From Solirubrobacteraceae bacterium (lineage in GTDB: Bacteria > Actinomycetota > Thermoleophilia > Solirubrobacterales > Solirubrobacteraceae): a stretch of 27,792 nt of DNA. Below the pieces are notes generated by a model. It worked only from the letters and a program-made list of their open reading frames with translations. It was not told the DNA's origin and made no database searches. Below, in pieces: positions 23,190 to 27,792 of the stretch. The translations under genes were made by a program, and so were the position numbers. The stretch lies in the NCBI GenBank assembly GCA_030151725.1, contig JASLDD010000139.1, positions 1-27,792 on the forward strand, written 5' to 3'. Within the stretch, counting starts at the first letter, position 1. Each line of letters opens with the position of its first letter.

Positions 23190-24259
23190 TAGAAGCGCTC
23201 TATCTGGCGGAGGCTCAGGGCGCGCATGTCCTTGCCCAGGCGATGGGCTCGATGCCACTCGACGACCAGACCCAGCGCATCGTCGAGGTTCCAGGGAGGC
23301 GACCATCCGAGCTGCCGGCGGGCGGCGCTCGAGTCGAGCTCCAGGTGTGGCGCCTCGGGAGGGTTCTCGCGAGGGTCGAGCTGCCACGCTAGGCCCCCGC
23401 CCCAAAGCTCGGCAAGGCGCTCAACGATCCAGCTCACTGCGCGTGCGTCGCCTGCCGGCGGCCCGAAGTTCCAAGCGCGAGCGGCCTGCGGGTCTCGGCA
23501 GAGAGCCTCGGCAAGTCGCAGGTAGCCACTGAGGGGATTCAGGACGTGCTGCCACGGACGCACGGCGTCGGGGTTGCGGATCATCAGCGTCTCGCCTGTA
23601 TCGACCGCGCGCACGCTGTCGGCAACCAGCCTGTCTGCGCCCCAATCTCCGCCGCCGATCACGTTGCCGGCGCGTGCGGTGGCGATGCGGGGGGAGCCCT
23701 CGCCGGAGAAGAACGAGCGCCGATAGGCGCTGGCCACTAGCTCGGCGCACGCCTTGGAGCTGGAGTAGGGGTCCGCCCCACCGAGCTTGTCACCCTCGAC
23801 GAACGGCCCTCCATCGCCGGGGTTCTCGTAGCACTTGTCAGAGGTCACCACGACGACCGCCTTGACCCCCTCGCCGGCCAGGCGGATGGCCTCGAGCACG
23901 TTGACGGTGCCCATCACATTGATCGCATAGGTGCCCGCCGGGTCCTGCAGGGAGCGACGCACGAGGGGCTGGCCAGCAAGGTGGATTACGACCTCGGGGG
24001 CTGCCTCTCGGACCGCCTCCAGCACGGCGTCGCCGTCGCGCACGTCGGCGGTCAGCTCCGCCATGTGCGAGCCGACGTCCGCCAGCTCATAGAGGCTCGG
24101 GCTCGTCGGCATTCCGGGCGCCAGGCCGGTCACGTGGGCGCCCAGCGACTGCAGCCACAACGACAGCCACGCGCCCTTGAAGCCCGTGTGGCCGGTTACC
24201 AGCACGGGGCGCTGCCTCCAGAAGTGCGGGTCGTTCTCCACGGGGCCGGGTATCTTCAC
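23189..24259 (-). CDS. rfbG: CDP-glucose 4,6-dehydratase
   Basis: The product has 356 residues, the usual family length. It is an extended SDR enzyme converting CDP-D-glucose to CDP-4-keto-6-deoxyglucose, the entry to CDP-linked dideoxy and deoxy sugars. Signatures are VLVTGHTGFKGAWLSLWL (19-36) with NAD-binding Gly23, Gly26 and Gly29, the HLAGQPLVRRS block (93-103), TSDKCYEN (139-146), and DPYSSSKACAE with catalytic Tyr165 and Lys169. The TGHTGFKG form and DKCYEN block are characteristic of this enzyme rather than of dTDP-glucose or GDP-mannose dehydratases. The start is GTG at 24259 with GGAG five bases upstream, against a longer frame to 24442. Its usual partner, glucose-1-phosphate cytidylyltransferase, is not in the window. 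It diverges from the WecG-type gene. Confidence 0.9.
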   Translation of the reverse strand: MKIPGPVENDPHFWRQRPVLVTGHTGFKGAWLSLWLQSLGAHVTGLAPGMPTSPSLYELADVGSHMAELTADVRDGDAVLEAVREAAPEVVIHLAGQPLVRRSLQDPAGTYAINVMGTVNVLEAIRLAGEGVKAVVVVTSDKCYENPGDGGPFVEGDKLGGADPYSSSKACAELVASAYRRSFFSGEGSPRIATARAGNVIGGGDWGADRLVADSVRAVDTGETLMIRNPDAVRPWQHVLNPLSGYLRLAEALCRDPQAARAWNFGPPAGDARAVSWIVERLAELWGGGLAWQLDPRENPPEAPHLELDSSAARRQLGWSPPWNLDDALGLVVEWHRAHRLGKDMRALSLRQIERF

Positions 24260-24310
24260 GCAATCTCCTCGCCGCCCGCGCGCCCCTCCCCACTGACGCC
24301 ACCGCCCCGT

Positions 24311-25063
24311 GTGGAGGTGGTGGGCGTGCAGCTGGCCGTATCGCGCTACGAGGAGGTGCTCGACTGGATGGATGCGGTGATCGCTGCCGACGGACGCGCG
24401 TATGTGACGGCGGCGGCGGTCAACCTGGTGATGTCGGCGCATGAGGACCCCGAGACGAGGGCGGCGGTGCTCGGGGCCACACTGGCCGTGCCGGACGGGC
24501 AGCCGCTCGTGTGGGCGCTGCGTGCGCTTGGCAATCCTGGCGCAACGCGCGTGTATGGACCGGACCTGATGGCGGGCTTCTGCGCCAGGGCGGCGAGCAC
24601 GGGCACGCCCATGTACCTCTACGGCGGTCGCACGCCGCAGGCGCTCGATCTGCTGAAGGCGAGGCTGGTGGCGCGCTTCCCGGGGCTGCGCATCGTGGGT
24701 GGCTACTCGCCGCCATTCCGCGAGCTAACTGAGGCCGAGGAGGATGAGGTGGTGGAGCGGATCGACGCATCGGGCGCGGCCGTGGTGTGGGTGGGCACGG
24801 GACAGCCCAAGCAAGAGAAGTGGATGCTGCGCATGCGCCCCCGCCTGGCAGCGCCGCTGCTGGTGGGGGTGGGCGCGGCGTTCGACTTCCACGCAGGGCT
24901 TGTCCCGCAGGCGCCGTCCTGGATGCAGCGCAACGGCCTGGAGTGGGTCTACCGCCTAGCGCGCGAGCCGCGGCGTCTGTGGCGACGCTACGCCCGCTAC
25001 AACCCCCTCTTCATCATCTGCTTCGCGCGCCAGTACTTGGAACACCTGCGCGGACGCGACTGA
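24311..25063 (+). CDS. WecG/TagA/CpsF-family glycosyltransferase (GT26)
   Basis: The product has about 250 residues and is diagnostic for the family: VTAAAVNLVMSAHEDPETRAAVLGATLAVPDGQPLVWALRALG near the N-terminus, LYGGRTPQALDLLKARLVARFPGLRIVGGYSPPF in the middle, VWVGTGQPKQEKWM, and near the C-terminus GVGAAFDFHAGLVPQAPSWMQRNGLEWVYRL. WecG and TagA move N-acetylmannosamine or its uronate to a lipid-linked N-acetylhexosamine, early in glycan assembly. The donor here is not known; a nucleotide-sugar dehydrogenase follows downstream. No ATG is available. GTG at 24311 keeps the first strand (VEVVGVQL), while GTG at 24326 has a good GGAGG eight bases upstream but would remove part of it. The gap to the divergent dehydratase is 51 bp. 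Confidence 0.88.
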   Translation: MEVVGVQLAVSRYEEVLDWMDAVIAADGRAYVTAAAVNLVMSAHEDPETRAAVLGATLAVPDGQPLVWALRALGNPGATRVYGPDLMAGFCARAASTGTPMYLYGGRTPQALDLLKARLVARFPGLRIVGGYSPPFRELTEAEEDEVVERIDASGAAVVWVGTGQPKQEKWMLRMRPRLAAPLLVGVGAAFDFHAGLVPQAPSWMQRNGLEWVYRLAREPRRLWRRYARYNPLFIICFARQYLEHLRGRD

Positions 25064-25132
25064 AGCCGTCCGAGAGATCGGGGATCGCCGCTGCCCGGGA
25101 GAGATGGCCCCTGCCCAGGTTATTTCTCCCAG

Positions 25133-25171
25133 CGGCTGTTGTATAACCATAGTGTCACAGCAGTCGCAAAG
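25133..25171. repeat. Hairpin repeat, copy 2
   Basis: CGGCTGTTGT (25133-25142) and ACAGCAGTCG (25157-25166) are 10-bp inverted arms with two mismatches; CAAAG follows. It shares the 15-mer ACAGCAGTCGCAAAG with copy 1 at 21671-21685 in direct orientation, and its loop sequence GTATAACCAT is the reverse complement of the copy-1 segment. It lies in the 195-bp gap upstream of the nucleotide-sugar dehydrogenase. Confidence 0.6.
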
Positions 25172-25258
25172 TGAACATGTACCGACACCCGACCAAGCAG
25201 CGGCGCGCCAAAACAACCGTGCTTGGACGCGACGCCCACCGCTAACCTCATTTCCTCC

Positions 25259-26533
25259 ATGGACGCCCCAGAGAGCACCGCCGATGTAGCAGTGGTTGGC
25301 CTTGGCCGCGTGGGCCTGCCGCTGGCGCTGTCGTTTGCCGACCGCGGCCTGCGCGTCATCGGCGTCGACAATGACCCAGTTCGACTGGGGGCGGTGCGCG
25401 AAGGCAGGATGCCCTTCGAGGAGACGGACGCTCAGGAGGTCCTCGACCGAGTGCATGCCGGCGGGCGGCTCGCGCTCACCGAGCGCGTCCCGGACGCGGC
25501 GGCGGCGCGCCAGATCGTGATCACGCTGGGCACGCCCTCCTTCTCGCACATCGAGATCGACATGCGCGACATTCGCTCGGCGCTGGATGACCTGTTGGGG
25601 GTGCTGCAACCGGGGCACTCGCTGATCCTGCGCTCGACGGTGGCGCCGGGAACGACCGAGTTCGTGGCCGGCTACCTCGCCAAGCACCGCGGTTTCGCCG
25701 TCGGCGAGGACGTCTTTGTGGCTCACGCTCCGGAGCGCATCGCGGCGGGCAGGTTCTTGGAGGAGATCGACACTCTGCCGTGCATCATCGGCGGCGTCGG
25801 TGCCCGCTCGGGCGAGGTGGTGGCTGAGCTGTTCGGGGTGTTCAATGCGCCGATCGTGCAGACCACCCCCGTGCAGGCCGAGCTGGCGAAGATCTGGACG
25901 AACATCCTGCGCTACGCCACATTTGCGCTGCCCAACCTGCTGATGATGGACTGCGAGCGCTACGCGGCGAACGTGTTCGAGGTCATCGACCTCATCAACC
26001 GCGACTACCCGCGCGGCGGCATCGCTCAGCCGGGCCTGACGGCGGGGACGTGCCTGCGCAAGGACTTCACGTTCTCGGAGGAGCGCTCGGCGGCGCCGGG
26101 AATGCTGCTGGCGGTCTCACGGGTGAACGAGTCGGTGCCGCTGTTCCTCCTGGAAGGCGCAAAGCGACGCATGGGAACGCTTGCCAACCGCAAGGTGGCG
26201 GTGCTGGGCCTGGCTTTCAAGGCCGATACGGACGACGAGCGCGACTCGCTGGCGCACAAGCTGATCCGGCTGCTGGAGCGCGAGCTGGCGGACGTGTTCG
26301 TCCACGACCCGCACGTGGCCACCCCCACGCTGTCGCTCGAGGAAGCCCTGGCGGATGCGGAGCTGGTGGTGGTCGCGAGCAACCACTCGGAGTTCTGCGA
26401 CCCACGCACGCTGACCGTGATCGCCGAGACGGCAGCCCAGGACTGCCTGGTGGTCGACCCCTGGACCTGCTGGGGAGTGGCGCAGGTGTTCGCTTACACT
26501 TCCGAGCTGGCGACTCTCGGAACGCTCGGATGA
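25259..26533 (+). CDS. UDP-sugar 6-dehydrogenase (UDP-glucose/UDP-ManNAc dehydrogenase family)
   Basis: The product has 424 residues. An N-terminal Rossmann motif VVGLGRVGLPLA (12-23), an APER block (157-160), AELAKIWTN with catalytic Lys211, TAGTCLRKDF with the catalytic Cys265, and a C-terminal UDP-binding domain (KVAVLGLAFKADTDDERDS) mark the family, which makes a UDP-uronic acid from a UDP-hexose in two NAD-dependent steps. Choosing between UDP-glucose and UDP-N-acetylmannosamine as substrate is not safe; the neighbouring WecG-type enzyme slightly favours the latter. The ATG at 25259 is preferred over a TTG at 25223; neither has a strong ribosome-binding site. The stop overlaps the downstream epimerase as ATGA, so the two are probably co-translated. 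An acidic sugar in the polymer is the inferred outcome. Confidence 0.88.
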   Translation: MDAPESTADVAVVGLGRVGLPLALSFADRGLRVIGVDNDPVRLGAVREGRMPFEETDAQEVLDRVHAGGRLALTERVPDAAAARQIVITLGTPSFSHIEIDMRDIRSALDDLLGVLQPGHSLILRSTVAPGTTEFVAGYLAKHRGFAVGEDVFVAHAPERIAAGRFLEEIDTLPCIIGGVGARSGEVVAELFGVFNAPIVQTTPVQAELAKIWTNILRYATFALPNLLMMDCERYAANVFEVIDLINRDYPRGGIAQPGLTAGTCLRKDFTFSEERSAAPGMLLAVSRVNESVPLFLLEGAKRRMGTLANRKVAVLGLAFKADTDDERDSLAHKLIRLLERELADVFVHDPHVATPTLSLEEALADAELVVVASNHSEFCDPRTLTVIAETAAQDCLVVDPWTCWGVAQVFAYTSELATLGTLG

Positions 26534-27534
26534 GCAGGGTGCTGGTGACGGGCGGCGCGGGCACGATCGGCGCCGCGGTCGTCAAACGCCTCCTGGCCGA
26601 CCCGGGCTTTGAGGTGCGGGTCTCCGATCAGCGCCTTGCGCCGCAGTGGATGCGCGAGGGCTGCGAGGTGCACACGGGCGATCTGCGCGTGCCCGAGGAG
26701 GCGCACAGGGCCACCAAGGGCTGCACCCACGTGATCCACCTGGCGGCGATCGTGGGCGGCATCGCGAACTTCCACAAGCTGCCCCACACGCTCACAGAGG
26801 TCAACAACGCCCTCTACAACGCGGTGATCCGCGCGGCGCTCGAGCTGGAAGTGGAGCGCTTCGTGTATGTGTCCTCCTCGATGGTGTTCGAGGGGGCGGA
26901 GCTGTTCCCCACACCCGAGGACTACCTGCCGCGCTGCCCTGTGCCGGTCTCGGCGTACGGATTCTCGAAGCTCACCGGCGAGGTGTACTGCCGCGCGGCC
27001 CACGACGAGCACGGCCTGCCGTACACGATCTGCCGGCCCTTCAACGCGTATGGGCCGGGAGAGGTGCCGGACGCAGAACCGGGAATCGCACACGCGGTGC
27101 CCGACCTGATCAACAAGGTCCTCTCGGGCCAATCTCCGCTCGAGATCTTCGGCTCGGGCGAGCAGACGAGGACGCTCACGCACGTGGATGACATCGCCGA
27201 CGGCGTGGTGGCGGCGATGAGCTCACCGGCGGGGCTGAACGAGGACTTCAACATCTCGGCCTCGCGCGAGCTGACGGTGGCCGAGATCGCGCGGATCGTG
27301 TGGGAGACATGCGGCGAGGATCCCGAGGCCTTCGAGCTCAAGCACCTGCCGACGTTCGCAGTGGATGTCCAGCGTCGCTGGCCGTCGGTCGAGAAGGCAC
27401 GCAAGCTGCTCGGCTGGGAGGCGCGCATCGAGGTAGAGCAGGGAATCGCCGCCACGGTCGAGTGGCTGCGCGGCCTGCGCAGCGTCGGTGAGCTGGACCA
27501 GGCCGCCACTCCAGCTGCGGCCATACGACGTTGA
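26530..27534 (+). CDS. NAD-dependent epimerase/dehydratase (extended SDR)
   Basis: The product has 334 residues. MSRVLVTGGAGTIGAAV gives the Gly8/Gly11/Gly14 NAD loop, HLAAIVGGIANFHKLPHT the substrate loop, VSSSMVFEG the catalytic-serine region, and SAYGFSKLTGE the Tyr143/Lys147 pair; the C-terminus (RRWPSVEKARKLLGWEARIEVEQGIAATVEWLR) is typical of sugar-nucleotide epimerases. Members act on UDP-, GDP- or dTDP-hexoses, and the exact substrate is open. The ATG at 26530 overlaps the dehydrogenase stop as ATGA, which decides this start against a longer open frame from 26050. It likely acts on a nucleotide sugar used in the same pathway as the dehydrogenase. Confidence 0.85.
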   Translation: MSRVLVTGGAGTIGAAVVKRLLADPGFEVRVSDQRLAPQWMREGCEVHTGDLRVPEEAHRATKGCTHVIHLAAIVGGIANFHKLPHTLTEVNNALYNAVIRAALELEVERFVYVSSSMVFEGAELFPTPEDYLPRCPVPVSAYGFSKLTGEVYCRAAHDEHGLPYTICRPFNAYGPGEVPDAEPGIAHAVPDLINKVLSGQSPLEIFGSGEQTRTLTHVDDIADGVVAAMSSPAGLNEDFNISASRELTVAEIARIVWETCGEDPEAFELKHLPTFAVDVQRRWPSVEKARKLLGWEARIEVEQGIAATVEWLRGLRSVGELDQAATPAAAIRR

Positions 27535-27548
27535 TGGCAAAGCTTCCG

Positions 27549-27562
27549 GTCGGCCGGCCGAC
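27549..27562. repeat. GC-rich 14-bp palindrome upstream of gmd
   Basis: GTCGGCCGGCCGAC is a perfect palindrome in the 55-bp gap between the epimerase stop and the gmd start. It could form a hairpin in the transcript or be a regulator site; it has no T tract. Confidence 0.3.
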
Positions 27563-27589
27563 GGGCAAGGGTCGATAGGCTCCCGCCCC

Positions 27590-27792
27590 GTGTCCAACCG
27601 CCCCTCAGCGCTGATCACAGGCGTCACCGGCCAGGACGGCTCCTATCTGGCCGAGCTGCTGCTCGATAAGGGCTACGAAGTCCATGGCATGGTGCGCCGC
27701 GCCTCGACTGAGAAGTTCGAGCGCATCGAGCACATCCGCGAGCGCATCACGCTCCACCAGGGGGACCTGCTCGACCAGCGCTCGCTGGTGGA
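27590..27792 (+). CDS. gmd: GDP-mannose 4,6-dehydratase, N-terminal part (runs off the window)
   Basis: From a GTG at 27590 the frame is open to the window end (67 codons). The visible protein reads SNRPSALITGVTGQDGSYLA, then ELLLDKGYEVHGMVRRAS, and ends HQGDLLDQRSLV. The TGVTGQDGSYLAELLL NADP-binding loop and the GYEVHGMVRRAS strand are characteristic of GDP-mannose 4,6-dehydratase, which makes GDP-4-keto-6-deoxymannose, precursor of GDP-fucose, GDP-rhamnose and similar sugars. It follows the epimerase by 55 bp on the same strand and probably belongs to the same transcription unit. The catalytic YxxxK lies beyond the window. Confidence 0.9.
   Translation, partial: MSNRPSALITGVTGQDGSYLAELLLDKGYEVHGMVRRASTEKFERIEHIRERITLHQGDLLDQRSLV

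Noticed and set aside
21642..25171. Transposon or insertion sequence bounded by the two repeats
   Set aside because: No transposase or recombinase frame lies between them and no target duplication is evident; the genes inside are ordinary regulator and sugar genes.
1..27792. CRISPR arrays, tRNA or rRNA genes, prophage or toxin-antitoxin modules
   Set aside because: No regular repeat-spacer pattern, cloverleaf-like sequence, rRNA segment or recognisable phage or toxin domain was found on either strand.

Overview
The window is GC-rich, with strong third-position G/C bias, frequent GTG/TTG starts and 4-bp stop/start overlaps. Together with the domain set (R2lox-like oxidase, ECF sigma factor with a fused anti-sigma-like tail, fused Wzz/BY-kinase, PHP-type CpsB) this suggests a high-GC actinobacterium, possibly of the Thermoleophilia/Solirubrobacterales type. 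That placement is inference. No rRNA, tRNA, CRISPR or insertion sequence was seen.

Most of the window is a Wzx/Wzy-type exopolysaccharide (EPS) locus. Region by region: 0-6 kb holds the start of an unknown minus-strand gene, a Wzx-like flippase (+), and a minus-strand run of Wzz/BY-kinase, Wzy-like polymerase/ligase and glycosyltransferase joined by GTGA and ATGA overlaps. 6-8.3 kb holds a GT4 glycosyltransferase coupled by GTGA to a lipoprotein glycosidase. 8.4-11.8 kb holds a GT4 glycosyltransferase (-), a CpsB-like PHP phosphatase (+) and a secreted glycosidase (-) whose leader carries a clear cyclic-di-GMP-I riboswitch. 12.1-14.1 kb holds a UspA protein, a 28-residue membrane peptide and a third secreted glycosidase. 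14.2-18.6 kb holds the initiating polyprenyl sugar-1-phosphate transferase, a small Gly/Ser-rich surface protein and a second Wzy-like protein with a TPR tail. 18.8-21.6 kb holds a methyltransferase, a TetR regulator and a divergent R2lox-SCP2 fusion. 21.7-27.8 kb holds a membrane-anchored ECF sigma factor, CDP-glucose 4,6-dehydratase, a WecG/TagA glycosyltransferase, a nucleotide-sugar dehydrogenase, an SDR epimerase and the start of GDP-mannose 4,6-dehydratase.

As a pathway: dehydratases, dehydrogenase and epimerase supply activated sugars; the phosphotransferase loads the first sugar on the lipid carrier; GT4 and WecG-type enzymes extend it; Wzx flips it; one or both Wzy-like proteins polymerise or ligate it; and the Wzz/BY-kinase with the CpsB-like phosphatase would control chain length. 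Three exported clan GH-A-like glycosidases may trim, release or remodel the polymer, and at least one appears to be under direct cyclic-di-GMP control. The R2lox/TetR pair does not obviously belong to EPS synthesis. Two copies of a hairpin-forming repeat lie at 21.64 and 25.13 kb, on either side of the sigma/rfbG/wecG block.
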